From Desulfofundulus thermosubterraneus DSM 16057 (lineage in GTDB: Bacteria; Bacillota; Desulfotomaculia; Desulfotomaculales; Desulfovirgulaceae): a DNA stretch of 64,000 nt. Each line of letters starts with the position of its first letter. Positions within the stretch are counted from its first letter, which is position 1. The position numbers and the translations under genes were made by a program. This document shows, one piece after another, positions 34,001 to 42,362 of this stretch. The DNA is taken from assembly GCF_900142025.1 (NCBI RefSeq), contig NZ_FQZM01000010.1, positions 1 through 64,000 of the forward strand, given 5' to 3'. The notes below the pieces were generated by a model, which made no database searches, was not told where the DNA came from, and saw nothing but the letters and a program-made list of their open reading frames with translations.

Positions 34001-34237
34001 ATGGAAAAAACACCTTTGGATTTGGGCATGTTGTCCGAACCCTTGCGTAATCTGCTCGAGAACATCGATCCGACCACGCTGGATCAGTTAAGAGCCAGCG
34101 TTGATCCGGCAGTTTTGATGGGTATTTTTGGTAATGCCATAGAATTTATACGCTCCCTCCGTGAACAGGATAATCAGGCACTAAACCAATTGCTGGCCAA
34201 TATGATGCAGTTAATGAACCACCAGGATAAAAGCTAA
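34001..34237 (+). CDS. 78-residue hypothetical protein
   Basis: An unrecognised soluble, helical, acidic-to-neutral protein (MEKTPLDLGMLSEPLRNLL, then DPTTLDQLRASVDPAVLMG and QALNQLLANMMQLMNHQDKS). Probably a small helical bundle. ATG at 34001, about 9 bases after AGGGGGG, and a strong palindromic terminator follows. It is an isolated plus-strand gene between minus-strand genes. Function unknown. Confidence 0.75.
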   Translation: MEKTPLDLGMLSEPLRNLLENIDPTTLDQLRASVDPAVLMGIFGNAIEFIRSLREQDNQALNQLLANMMQLMNHQDKS

Positions 34238-34243
34238 AATTAA

Positions 34244-34272
34244 TTTGGGGTAGCTTTCGAAGCTACCCCAAA
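34244..34272. terminator. Bidirectional terminator between converging genes
   Basis: TTTGGGGTAGCTT and AAGCTACCCCAAA form a 13-base perfect stem with a 3-base loop. It ends the plus-strand gene (stop at 34237) and the minus-strand protease (stop at 34276); T-rich tracts follow on both strands. Confidence 0.88.
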
Positions 34273-34275
34273 TTC

Positions 34276-35529
34276 TTATTGTTCCCTCACTGGTCCCGGA
34301 AACAAAGGGCCAAAGTGCAGAAGGGGAAAGCGGTGGCTTGGTTCATGTGCCTGATCGGCACCAGTTGTTTCCATTACCGGGGTTTCCAGTTCTTCTCCTT
34401 TCCCCCGGCTTAGTTTTTGGCTGGCGTGATCCGCCCGTACCATTCCCGCACCCTGCTGTTCACGGGTGAGATCAGGTAGTCTTTCTGCCGAGGAATAAAG
34501 GGTCCGCAGGATTTGATCGGAGTTTAGTTGGGGTGCCATGGACCATATTAAGGCTACTGTCCCGCTGACGTGGGCAGTAGCCATGGAGGTACCGCTCAAA
34601 CGCCAGAATAATCCCCCGTTTCCGGTGGAAAGTATGCGGGTCCCCGGAGCCACAAGATTAATTTCCGGCCCCTGGCTGCTAAAGGAGGCCAGACGGTTCT
34701 TTTCATCTACTGCACCTACCGCCACTACTTCCGGATATGCTGCGGGATAGTCCACCGAACGGGTTGTACCGTCATTGCCGGCTGCAGCCACCACAATCAT
34801 TCCCTTGCCGGTTACCTGGCGGATGGCCTCATGGAGGGCATGGCTGGGTGTGTTGGAGCCGAAGCTCAGGTTAACCACCTGGATGCCCTGTTCCAGGCAC
34901 CATGCAAGAGCCCGGATTACATCGGCGAAATACCCTTCGCCCTTGTGATTGAGAACCTTTACGGCGTAAAGTTTAGCTCCGGGAGCGGCACCGACCACAC
35001 CATAGTTGTTTTTTACGGCCGCAATTGTACCGCTTACGTGACTGCCGTGGCCGTTATCATCCTGGGGTGGAAGGTGGGGTTCCACAAAATTTACGCCCCC
35101 GGCAATATTTTTCTGTAAGTCGGGGTGGTGCAGGTCAATTCCCGTATCTAAAACGGCTACTTTCATGCCTTCTCCCGTGGCCTGGGACCAGAGCTGGTCC
35201 GCTCCAATGCGGTGAATACCCCAGGGGATGATCTGGTAACTCTCCTGTTCCAGAAAAATGTTTTTTGACTGTACCTCAAACGGATACAGTTTTACCTGGA
35301 GATTTTCTTCCAGGACAGCTACTTCTTCCTCTTCTCCTAAAGCCCGCAGCTGAATCCCTAAGGAAAAATTGCAAACTACGCCGTTCACCAAGGGCAAAGG
35401 TTCAATGCGGGTGGCGCCGTGTTTATGAAGAAGGTCCTGGTATTCCCTGCGCAATTCATTCCCGTCAAAAGCGGGTTTTTTGAAGAGTACTATGTTGGAG
35501 AGTTTTTCATGATGGGCAAAAAGCTTCAT
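34276..35529 (-). CDS. Subtilisin-like S8 serine protease without signal peptide
   Basis: A 417-residue S8 peptidase. Residues ~1-85 look like an inhibitor_I9-type propeptide. The catalytic triad is intact: Asp128 in VAVLDTGIDLHHPDL, His161 in DDNGHGSHVSGT, Ser315 in LSGTSMATAHVSGT; the oxyanion Asn is in VVAAAGNDG. No Sec or lipoprotein signal is seen, so it is either cytoplasmic or exported by another route. A ~50-residue tail follows the domain. Start at ATG 35529, 9 bases after GGGAG, preferred over ATG 35538. It lies 14 bases after the coiled-coil gene, so they are probably cotranscribed. Confidence 0.9.
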   Translation of the reverse strand: MKLFAHHEKLSNIVLFKKPAFDGNELRREYQDLLHKHGATRIEPLPLVNGVVCNFSLGIQLRALGEEEEVAVLEENLQVKLYPFEVQSKNIFLEQESYQIIPWGIHRIGADQLWSQATGEGMKVAVLDTGIDLHHPDLQKNIAGGVNFVEPHLPPQDDNGHGSHVSGTIAAVKNNYGVVGAAPGAKLYAVKVLNHKGEGYFADVIRALAWCLEQGIQVVNLSFGSNTPSHALHEAIRQVTGKGMIVVAAAGNDGTTRSVDYPAAYPEVVAVGAVDEKNRLASFSSQGPEINLVAPGTRILSTGNGGLFWRLSGTSMATAHVSGTVALIWSMAPQLNSDQILRTLYSSAERLPDLTREQQGAGMVRADHASQKLSRGKGEELETPVMETTGADQAHEPSHRFPLLHFGPLFPGPVREQ

Positions 35530-35542
35530 CGGCCCCATCTCC

Positions 35543-36106
35543 CTATGCTTGCTTGCTGCCGCTAACAGCCGGGGTATCTTCCGAGCTTGCCGTTGATTCG
35601 GCGTTACTTTTTTTTTCTATGTTTGCGGCCAGGCTCCTTAAAAAGGTGTTCATAGGTTCTAGAACCTTGGCCAGTTCCAGGGAATTGCTCTTGCCGCTGC
35701 GGGTGCTTTGATTGGCGTTTACCTTGAAGTCATTGAAGGTTTTCAGTATGGAATCAAACATGATCTGTACACTGTTGGCGATGATTTCAATTACCTGGCC
35801 GACTGTTCTGGTGCCGGCGATAATCTTGCGCAGTGTGAACTCTAGATCCTTTTTTTGGGCTTCGGAACGAAAAAGAGGTTCCTTGGTCAGGCGCTCCAGT
35901 TGATTAATGACTACTTCCAACTTCTGGGTCAGTTTGTTTTCTCGTGAACGCTGTACTTCAAGATCGGCAATTAATTCCGCCAGGCGGTCCAGGCTGGCCG
36001 ACACTTTTCCAGTATCTTCAATCTGACCGCTTTTTTCTGCCTGCAGGCTTTCTAGTTTTTCCACCAGGTCATCGAGAGCTTTGTGGATGGATTTTTCGTA
36101 GCTCAC
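35543..36106 (-). CDS. Coiled-coil hypothetical protein
   Basis: A ~187-residue protein of unknown function. Residues ~5-75 have heptad patterning (ALDDLVEKLESLQAE, LDRLAELIADLEVQRSREN, LEVVINQLERLTKE) and should form a coiled coil; a helical middle (GTRTVGQVIEIIANSVQIMF) and an Ser/Ala-rich disordered tail follow. No membrane segment. The start is taken as GTG 36106, 10 bases after AAAGGA; GTG 36115 is too close. It precedes the S8 protease by 14 bases and could be its substrate, chaperone or scaffold; that is only inferred from position. Confidence 0.7.
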   Translation of the reverse strand: MSYEKSIHKALDDLVEKLESLQAEKSGQIEDTGKVSASLDRLAELIADLEVQRSRENKLTQKLEVVINQLERLTKEPLFRSEAQKKDLEFTLRKIIAGTRTVGQVIEIIANSVQIMFDSILKTFNDFKVNANQSTRSGKSNSLELAKVLEPMNTFLRSLAANIEKKSNAESTASSEDTPAVSGSKQA

Positions 36107-36138
36107 GCTCTGCACATCCTTTCATCTAAGATGCGGGT

Positions 36139-36164
36139 GGAGGGCTACACTGGTGTAGCCCTCC
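36139..36164. other. Perfect 12-base-pair palindromic hairpin
   Basis: GGAGGGCTACAC (36139-36150) and GTGTAGCCCTCC (36153-36164). On the plus strand TTGTTT follows; on the minus strand no T run follows. On the minus strand it lies between the 55-residue membrane protein and the coiled-coil gene, so it may be a partial terminator, RNA-processing site or protein-binding site. Confidence 0.5.
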
Positions 36165-36209
36165 TTGTTTAGGGAAAAGTTCCTCACGGGTACCGGTGGC
36201 ATGCTGGCT

Positions 36210-36377
36210 CTAAAAGGCCAGGACAACCAGTCCTACTACGGCAACCAGAGCACCGGCGAAGAAGAACCCGAACCTGATCAACAAAAGGCCAATTAGAATC
36301 AAGAAAATACCCGCAAAAACTTCAGTGACGCTAGTAGCCTTGGTCCCCACTTCCGGTTTTTCCACCACATCGGGCAT
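36210..36377 (-). CDS. 55-residue membrane protein
   Basis: A small protein with a polar N-terminus (MPDVVEKPEVGTKATSVTEV) and two closely spaced membrane helices (FAGIFLILIGLLLIRFG and FFAGALVAVVGLVVLAF). ATG at 36377 is preceded by GGAGGAATTTAAG, a standard site. No family recognised. It is upstream of the coiled-coil and protease genes on the same strand, separated by a hairpin. Confidence 0.65.
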   Translation of the reverse strand: MPDVVEKPEVGTKATSVTEVFAGIFLILIGLLLIRFGFFFAGALVAVVGLVVLAF

Positions 36378-36519
36378 CTTAAATTCCTCCTTATTTATGG
36401 AATTAAATTTTCTTTCTGAACGACACCCGGGTGCATCGTTCTGGTTTATAATATGAGAAAAACTTGGATGGGGTGACGCTGATTACAATTATTTCAAAGG
36501 GAGGAAAAAGAGACTCAAA

Positions 36520-36554
36520 GAAAGAGGAGGCTACCGTGCAGGTAAACCTCCTCT
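36520..36554 (-). terminator. Terminator downstream of the 88-residue gene
   Basis: On the minus strand AGAGGAGG/CCTCCTCT with partial inner pairing (TACC/GGTA), followed by TTCTTTG. It is 30 bases past the stop at 36584. Confidence 0.65.
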
Positions 36555-36583
36555 TTGACTTCCCTTTTAGCCATTTCAGCCTT

Positions 36584-36850
36584 TTAACTTTCACATTCAC
36601 ACCGGTGTTCGGTAAGAACGGGTCTTACCATTAAAGCGGCCTTTTCCCCCAGATTGCCGGACCCCGGGAAGAGAAAATGTAAGGCAATGGCCAGGCCGTA
36701 AATCTGCCCGTGAAGGAAGGCTGCGTAATTGGCCAGCTGCGGGTCAGGTGGGAGCGCCTGCAGCTGGTTCAGGGCCTGGTTAAACAATGTTAGGAGCTTT
36801 TGTCCCTGTTCCCGCATCCAGGCCGGGTCCGGCTGGTGATTAGACTTCAT
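36584..36850 (-). CDS. 88-residue hypothetical protein
   Basis: An unrecognised, largely helical soluble protein (QGQKLLTLFNQALNQLQALP, then NYAAFLHGQIYGLAIALHFL). The hydrophobic segment at ~48-62 is too polar at its ends to be a clear membrane helix. The tail has EHRCECES with two cysteines. ATG at 36850 after GGAGAG; it overlaps the stop of the upstream metal-dependent hydrolase gene by 11 bases, so the two are co-expressed. Function unknown. Confidence 0.7.
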   Translation of the reverse strand: MKSNHQPDPAWMREQGQKLLTLFNQALNQLQALPPDPQLANYAAFLHGQIYGLAIALHFLFPGSGNLGEKAALMVRPVLTEHRCECES

Positions 36851-37523
36851 AGCTCTCTCCCGGGGCGAGAATGATTACCCGCGCCGGTGTTTGTGTTTCC
36901 ACCGCCCGCTTGAATTCCTGGGGATCCTGTTCAATCAGGGGCCAGGTATTGTAGTGCATCGGAATGACCAGGTTTGGCTTAATTAGATGTACTGCTTCCA
37001 GGGCGTCTTCAGGGCCCATGGTGAAATTATCTCCGATGGGCAACAGGGCCAGGTCAATGGGATGCAGGCGTCCCACCATGGCCATGTCTCCAAATAATCC
37101 TGTATCTCCGGCATGATAAATGGTCTTTCCGTCCATGGTAAAAACAAAGCCGCAGGGAGTGCCGAGATATTCAGCTGGTCCGTTGGTAACCAGTCCGCTG
37201 CCGTGCCAGGCGGGCGTTAATTTTACTTTTACCGAACCAAATTGATGGCTCCCTCCGATGTGCATGCCGTGGGCCAGTGCACCTTGACGGCTGCAATAAC
37301 TGGCCAGTTCAAAGACTGAGACTACCGTTGCACCGGACCTTTTAGCAATTTCAATTGCATCCCCCAGGTGATCACCATGGCCGTGGCTGACCAGGATCAG
37401 GTCCGGGTGCAGATCTTCAACCCGAACGGTGGCTACCGGGTTGCCAGTAATAAAGGGATCAATTAATACCTTTGCCTCTCCCTCTAGGAGAAAGGCTGCG
37501 TGGCCTAAAAAGGTAACCTTCAT
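36840..37523 (-). CDS. UPF0173 metal-dependent hydrolase
   Basis: A 227-residue metallo-beta-lactamase-fold protein of the UPF0173 (YtkL-like) group; substrate unknown. The metal site is SHGHGDHLGD (about 48-57), with later ligands in AWHGSG, HAGDTGLFGD and the closing PMHYNTWP. It begins MKVTFLGHAAFLLEG, the family start. ATG at 37523 with an AAAGGAG site. Cotranscribed with the 88-residue gene and probably with meaB 33 bases upstream. Confidence 0.92.
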   Translation of the reverse strand: MKVTFLGHAAFLLEGEAKVLIDPFITGNPVATVRVEDLHPDLILVSHGHGDHLGDAIEIAKRSGATVVSVFELASYCSRQGALAHGMHIGGSHQFGSVKVKLTPAWHGSGLVTNGPAEYLGTPCGFVFTMDGKTIYHAGDTGLFGDMAMVGRLHPIDLALLPIGDNFTMGPEDALEAVHLIKPNLVIPMHYNTWPLIEQDPQEFKRAVETQTPARVIILAPGESYEV

Positions 37524-37555
37524 CTGGTAACACCACTCCTTTCAGTTTAGTTTTA

Positions 37556-38569
37556 TTATGAGTTATTGTATCCCACCTTACCTTCTTTGGTATCTATTTC
37601 AAATCCTGAACCCAGTTTTTGGTAATATTTCTCCAGCAGGTATCTGGTAATCTCCCGTGCCCCCCGGTAAGGGTCTTTTTCCCTCCTGGCAACCGCATCA
37701 AGAATGGGATTAATATGCTCAAGTTCCTGGGTGATAATGCGTTGCCAGAGGTATTGTACCAGTTCCAGGGTTTCGTTTCGTGTCCGTAACCAGCGTCTTT
37801 CCCCCAGGGTTTTGTCCTGTAGCATGTACTGCCGGTGGCTTTCAATGGCTGCAAGCAGTTCGGCTACTCCCTGTCCATCCAGGGTAGAAGTCTTTACCAC
37901 CGGGGGTCGCCAGCTTAAACGATCCTCCTGCATATCCAGCATCATTTCCACTTCAGCAGCAATTTTGTTTGCCCCCGATAAATCGCACTTGTTGATGGCA
38001 AAGACATCGGCTATTTCCATAATACCGGCTTTAATGGTTTGAATGGCGTCCCCTGCCCCCGGGGTTAAGACCACCACAGTGGTATCGGCCAGGTGCATAA
38101 TATCCAGTTCGGCCTGACCCACCCCCACTGTTTCCACTATAATCCAGGAAAAGCCAAAAGCATCCATAGCTTTGACCACTTCCCCGGTAGTATGGGCCAG
38201 TCCGCCCAGGCTCCCCCGGGTACCCATGCTCCGTATGAATACGCCCCGGTCAGTGGCGTGGTTTTGCATGCGTATACGGTCTCCCAGCAGTGCCCCTCCA
38301 GTGAAGGGGCTGGTAGGATCCACTGCCACAATACCTACGGTTTCCCCTTTCTGGCGCAACAAGGTGGTGAGATGGTCCACCAGGGAACTTTTGCCTGCGC
38401 CCGGGGAACCGGTAATACCTATGATATACGCCCGCCCCGTTAGGGGATAAATCTGTTCCATGATGTGTTCAACCACAGGCTCTTCATTTTCCAGGTAACT
38501 GATTACCCGGGCCAGTGCTCTGGGGTCGCCGGCCCGAAATCTTTCCATAAGGCTTGCTATATCCTTCAA
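37556..38569 (-). CDS. meaB: MeaB/ArgK GTPase (B12-dependent mutase chaperone)
   Basis: A 337-residue G3E-type GTPase that protects and loads B12-dependent acyl-CoA mutases. Motifs: GSPGAGKSSLVDHLTTLLR (Walker A, about 49-67), DPTSPFTGGALLGDRIRM (switch I), ETVGVGQAELDI (Walker B/switch II) and NKCDLSGA (base recognition). The TTG start at 38569, after GGGAGGGG, gives the normal family length; the frame is open to 38752. No mutase subunit gene is in the window. The cobalamin operon lies 14 kb away. Confidence 0.93.
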   Translation of the reverse strand: MKDIASLMERFRAGDPRALARVISYLENEEPVVEHIMEQIYPLTGRAYIIGITGSPGAGKSSLVDHLTTLLRQKGETVGIVAVDPTSPFTGGALLGDRIRMQNHATDRGVFIRSMGTRGSLGGLAHTTGEVVKAMDAFGFSWIIVETVGVGQAELDIMHLADTTVVVLTPGAGDAIQTIKAGIMEIADVFAINKCDLSGANKIAAEVEMMLDMQEDRLSWRPPVVKTSTLDGQGVAELLAAIESHRQYMLQDKTLGERRWLRTRNETLELVQYLWQRIITQELEHINPILDAVARREKDPYRGAREITRYLLEKYYQKLGSGFEIDTKEGKVGYNNS

Positions 38570-38939
38570 TTCGTACCCCTCCCCCCTTTTTATTATAACT
38601 GAAAAAACCACCCCCATGGCATCTATTGTTATTTGAATAAAAAGATTATAAATATTTTTGCTAACTGTGGCGGCTGATTGCTCGGGTATCAGCCAGATGG
38701 TTTCTATGAACTGCCGAATGGTAACAGCGGGGAAAAAAATAGGGCCCACCATAAAACGAGGGGGTCGCTGAAACTGTAAGAGCTTTTATTTTCCGCTTAG
38801 GAAGTAAATCTAACCGTTTGGCCGCCAAAACTTTTCAGCTCCCGGGGTAATGGATACAATAAAGACAAAGGCTGACAACAACCTAATCTCCTCTCCCTTT
38901 CTCCGCTGTATCAACCGATACAGCTTCTTTTTTGTCTCG
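38570..38939. other. Intergenic region with a plus-strand terminator-like hairpin
   Basis: No gene is supported in these 370 bases. GCTGTATC (38904-38911) and GATACAGC (38916-38923) form a stem followed on the plus strand by TTCTTTTTTG. Both flanking genes are on the minus strand, so the T run points the wrong way for them; on the minus strand the hairpin lies just after the trxB stop and could still act as a 3' end stabiliser. Confidence 0.5.
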
Positions 38940-39854
38940 TTACCGGTTTTGTTCCAGGTACTTTTCCGCACTGACTGCTGCAATGGCGCCATCGGCTACG
39001 GCGGTAACTACCTGGCGCAGGGACTTTTGCCGGACGTCTCCCGCAGCAAAAAGGCCGGGACAGCTGGTCTGCATGTTTGCGTCGGTAAGGATATAGCCAC
39101 GCTCGTCCAGCTTAACAAGCTCTTTAACTATAGAAGAATTGGGACTATAACCAATGTAAATAAACACCCCATTAACGGGCAATTCGCTGGTTTGGCCGGT
39201 GCGGACGTCTTTAATGCGTACACCGGTTACGATTTCGTTACCTGTGATCTCTTCCACTACGCTGTGCCAGATAAATTCTATGCGCGGGTTTTGCCGGGCC
39301 CGCTCTTGTACGATTTTGGTGGCTCTTAATTCACCGCGCCGGTGAATGATAAACACCCGGGTGGCAAATTTGGTTAAAAACATGGCCTCCTCTACTGCCG
39401 CGTCTCCACCGCCCACTACCGCCACGTGTTTGTCTTTAAAAAAGGCCCCGTCACAGGTGGCACAATAAGAGACACCCCGGCCATGAAAAGTTTCTTCACC
39501 CCTGACGTTTAACCTTTGAGGTTGCGCTCCGGTGGCAACAATGACCGTACGGGCCGTGAACTCAGTGTCCTCTGTTTTTATTATGAAGTTCAGGTTTTCT
39601 TTTTTGAGGGCCTCAACATTGGAATTAAGGATTTCCAGGCCAAAACGCCTGGCCTGGGCTTCCATCCGGTTCATCAGTTCCGGACCCCCAATGCCTTCGC
39701 TAAAACCCGGATAATTTTCAATAAATTCCGTGGTAGCTGCCAGGCCACCGGTCATACCCCGTTCAATTAAAAGGCTTTTGAGTTTTGCTCGTGCAGCGTA
39801 AATCCCGGCTGTTAAACCTGCCGGGCCACCTCCGATAATCGCTACATCGTACAT
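38940..39854 (-). CDS. trxB: Thioredoxin reductase
   Basis: A 304-residue NADPH- or NADH-dependent flavoprotein keeping thioredoxin reduced. DVAIIGGGPAGLTAGIYAAR (3-22) binds FAD, YCATCDGAFF is the redox-active CxxC (about 131-140), VAVVGGGDAAVEEAMFL the second nucleotide site, and FAAGDVRQKSLRQVVTAV the closing FAD motif. Directly follows livF by 1 base, an unusual neighbour for a transporter operon. Some Firmicute homologues instead use ferredoxin or NADH. Confidence 0.94.
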   Translation of the reverse strand: MYDVAIIGGGPAGLTAGIYAARAKLKSLLIERGMTGGLAATTEFIENYPGFSEGIGGPELMNRMEAQARRFGLEILNSNVEALKKENLNFIIKTEDTEFTARTVIVATGAQPQRLNVRGEETFHGRGVSYCATCDGAFFKDKHVAVVGGGDAAVEEAMFLTKFATRVFIIHRRGELRATKIVQERARQNPRIEFIWHSVVEEITGNEIVTGVRIKDVRTGQTSELPVNGVFIYIGYSPNSSIVKELVKLDERGYILTDANMQTSCPGLFAAGDVRQKSLRQVVTAVADGAIAAVSAEKYLEQNR

Positions 39855-39855
39855 T

Positions 39856-40578
39856 TTAAGCCCCCTCTTCCACTTCGCCCAGATAGGCGCTGCGAATTTG
39901 TGGATTGGCCTGTACTTCTGCTGAGGTGCCGCTTAAGACAATGCGGCCTGTTTCTAGCACGTACGCCCGGTGAGCTATCTGCAAGGCCATGTAGGCATTT
40001 TGTTCCACCAGGAGTACAGTAGTTCCTTGCTGGTTGATATTCTTGATAATTTCAAAGATCTCTTCTACCAGCAGGGGTGACAGGCCCATGGACGGTTCGT
40101 CCAGAACAAGCAAAGTGGGTTTGCTCATCAATCCCCGGCCCATGGCCAGCATTTGTTGCTCCCCGCCGGACAGGGTGCCGGCCAGCTGTTTGGCCCGTTC
40201 CCGTAAACGGGGAAAACGGTTCAGTACTTCTTCCAGGCTTTCCTGTACCTCGGACCGGTTGCGGCGGGTGTAGGCTCCCATCAAGAGGTTTTCCATGACG
40301 GTGAGATTGGGGAATATTTGCCGCCCTTCCGGCACGTGGGAAATACCCATTCTCACTATCTGGTGGGCCGGGGTGCGATTTATTTTTTGGCCCTGGAAAT
40401 ATATTTCTCCCTGGCGGGGAATTAACAGTCCCGAGATTGTGCGCAGGGTGGTGGATTTCCCCGCGCCATTGGCTCCGATAAGGGTAACTATTTCCCCTTT
40501 ATCAACGTAAAAGGAAATCCCCTGTAGTGCCCGGATGGAACCGTAATAAACTTCCAAATCTTTTACTTGCAGGATCAA
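39856..40578 (-). CDS. livF: Branched-chain amino acid ABC transporter ATPase LivF
   Basis: A 240-residue ABC ATPase. GANGAGKSTTLRTISG is Walker A (about 34-49), GTLSGGEQQMLAMGRGL the signature, LLVLDEPSMGLSP Walker B, and VEQNAY the H-loop region with Gln in place of His, a normal LivF feature. Pairs with LivG under LivHM. TTG start at 40578, overlapping the livG stop by 4 bases. Confidence 0.94.
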   Translation of the reverse strand: MILQVKDLEVYYGSIRALQGISFYVDKGEIVTLIGANGAGKSTTLRTISGLLIPRQGEIYFQGQKINRTPAHQIVRMGISHVPEGRQIFPNLTVMENLLMGAYTRRNRSEVQESLEEVLNRFPRLRERAKQLAGTLSGGEQQMLAMGRGLMSKPTLLVLDEPSMGLSPLLVEEIFEIIKNINQQGTTVLLVEQNAYMALQIAHRAYVLETGRIVLSGTSAEVQANPQIRSAYLGEVEEGA

Positions 40579-41348
40579 GCCACTGTCGCCCCCTTACCCA
40601 GGTAGGCCTCCAAAACCACCGGGTTGTTTCGGATTTCCAGGGGAGTACCTGTTGCAATAATTTGTCCAAAGTCCATAACCACAAGGCGCTCGCACAGGTT
40701 CATAACCATACCCATCTGGTGCTCAATTAGTAATATCGTCAGTTTGAATCTCTCCTTGATGTAACGGACTAATTCCACCATGCGCTTCACTTCCGCTGGG
40801 TTCATTCCCGCTGCCGGTTCGTCTAGGAGCAGCAATTTGGGGTGCGTGGCCAGCGCTCGGGCAATTTCCAACCGCCGTTGATCCCCGTAAGCCAGGTTGG
40901 CTGCCTTTTCATTTGCCCGGTGGGCCAGGTTCAATGCCTCCAGCAGTTCCAGTGCTTCCCGGGTAACCTTTGCTTCTTCAGCGTTATACCGGGGTGTTCG
41001 TAAAAGAGCATCAAAAAAGTTATATTTAATGCGGGGATGAAACACTGCCCGCACATTGTCCAGCACCGTGTTTCCTTTAAAAAGGCGAATATTTTGAAAT
41101 GTCCTGGCTATTCCTCGCTGGGAAATTTTAAAAGGTGGTAAGCCCGTAATATCTTCTTCACAAAAATGTATGGTACCAGCGGTTGGTTTATAAAGGCCGG
41201 TGATCAAGTTAAAAACTGTCGTTTTACCCGCACCGTTGGGACCAATGAGGCCGACAATCTCTCCCTCATCTAAACTTAAGCTAAAATTGTTCACTGCTTT
41301 GAGGCCGCCAAAGGTTTTTGCCAGGTTACTAATTTCCAGAACCGGCAT
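40575..41348 (-). CDS. livG: Branched-chain amino acid ABC transporter ATPase LivG
   Basis: A 257-residue ABC ATPase. GPNGAGKTTVFNLITGLY is Walker A, NLAYGDQRRLEIARALA the LivG-type signature (YGDQ rather than SGGQ), LLLLDEPAAGMNP Walker B and LIEHQMGMV the H-loop. ATG at 41348 after GGAAAGGAG; it overlaps livM by 20 bases. Confidence 0.95.
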   Translation of the reverse strand: MPVLEISNLAKTFGGLKAVNNFSLSLDEGEIVGLIGPNGAGKTTVFNLITGLYKPTAGTIHFCEEDITGLPPFKISQRGIARTFQNIRLFKGNTVLDNVRAVFHPRIKYNFFDALLRTPRYNAEEAKVTREALELLEALNLAHRANEKAANLAYGDQRRLEIARALATHPKLLLLDEPAAGMNPAEVKRMVELVRYIKERFKLTILLIEHQMGMVMNLCERLVVMDFGQIIATGTPLEIRNNPVVLEAYLGKGATVA

Positions 41349-42336
41349 GGGTGTGCTCCTTTCCGGTCAGCATTTTCAGATGATCAGGGATTAATAACCG
41401 CAATTCCTTGCCGCTGAAAAGACCCTGGGGTCTAACGATAATCGAAACGACTAGGATGAGGGCGTAAATAACTCCGCGCCAGTCAATAAAGTTTTGTCCC
41501 AGGACCACACGCAAAACTTCCAGCAAGAAGACCCAGCCTACTGCCGTGACGATAGTGCCTGTCATGCTTCCCAGCCCGCCTAGCACCACAATGAGGAGGA
41601 AGTCAAAGGATTTCAGGAAATCAAAACTGGCCGGGTGCAAAAAAGGATAACGGTGGGCGTAAATGCCTCCGGCGAGGCCCGCTAAGGCACAGCCCAGGAC
41701 AAAGGCCATGACCTTGTAACGGGTAGTATCAATGCCCATTACATCGGCAGCAATTTCATCTTCTCGGATGGAGGTGCAGGCACGACCGTAAGTAGAAAAT
41801 ATGAAATTACGTACCAACAGAATTACAATCAGGGTTAAGATGAAGATCAAATCGAAGTGAGCCACCTGGGGTGTGCCACTCATCCCCGTGGCTCCACCCA
41901 GCACCGGGAACAACTTGTTGCCGTTTTCCATGCCTACTCTAACAATAATACCAAACCCGAGGGTAGCGATACCAAGGTAGTCGGAACGCAACCTTAAAAT
42001 AGGCAGGCCGATCAGCAATGCTACCAGACCTGCTACCGCAGCCCCGGTCAGGAGGGATAGAAAGAAAAACAGCATGTTGCCGTTTCCATAGACCTTGTCC
42101 AGGGCTCCGGCCGTATAGGCTCCTAGACCGTAAAAAGCTGCATGGCCCAGGGAAAACTGCCCGGTGAAGCCGTAAATGATGGAAAGCCCCAGGGCACCGA
42201 TGACAATAATCAGGGCTTGGTCCAGCACCAGTTGCCAGTAGGGAGTGAGCATCCCACTAAATTGCATGGCTTTGACCAGGGCAAAGAAGAACACTGCCCC
42301 TGCAAAGTAGAAAAACGTATTGCGTGATAATTTCAT
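41329..42336 (-). CDS. livM: Branched-chain amino acid ABC transporter permease LivM
   Basis: A 335-residue permease with about nine membrane helices. It contains IYGFTGQFSLGHAAFYGLGAYT (the LivM FTGQ-SLGHAAF hallmark, near 55-75), LRLRSDYLGIATLGFG, and the cytoplasmic EAA-like loop IREDEIAADVMGIDTTRYKV that docks the ATPases. ATG at 42336 is used; the frame is open to a GTG at 42348. 26 bases after livH. Confidence 0.93.
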   Translation of the reverse strand: MKLSRNTFFYFAGAVFFFALVKAMQFSGMLTPYWQLVLDQALIIVIGALGLSIIYGFTGQFSLGHAAFYGLGAYTAGALDKVYGNGNMLFFFLSLLTGAAVAGLVALLIGLPILRLRSDYLGIATLGFGIIVRVGMENGNKLFPVLGGATGMSGTPQVAHFDLIFILTLIVILLVRNFIFSTYGRACTSIREDEIAADVMGIDTTRYKVMAFVLGCALAGLAGGIYAHRYPFLHPASFDFLKSFDFLLIVVLGGLGSMTGTIVTAVGWVFLLEVLRVVLGQNFIDWRGVIYALILVVSIIVRPQGLFSGKELRLLIPDHLKMLTGKEHTHAGSGN

Positions 42337-42362
42337 CTGCCCCTTCACCTTACTTTATGACG

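Noticed and set aside
36403-36600. 65-codon minus-strand open frame
   Set aside because: It contains the terminator hairpin of the upstream gene and has no ribosome site or recognisable pattern.
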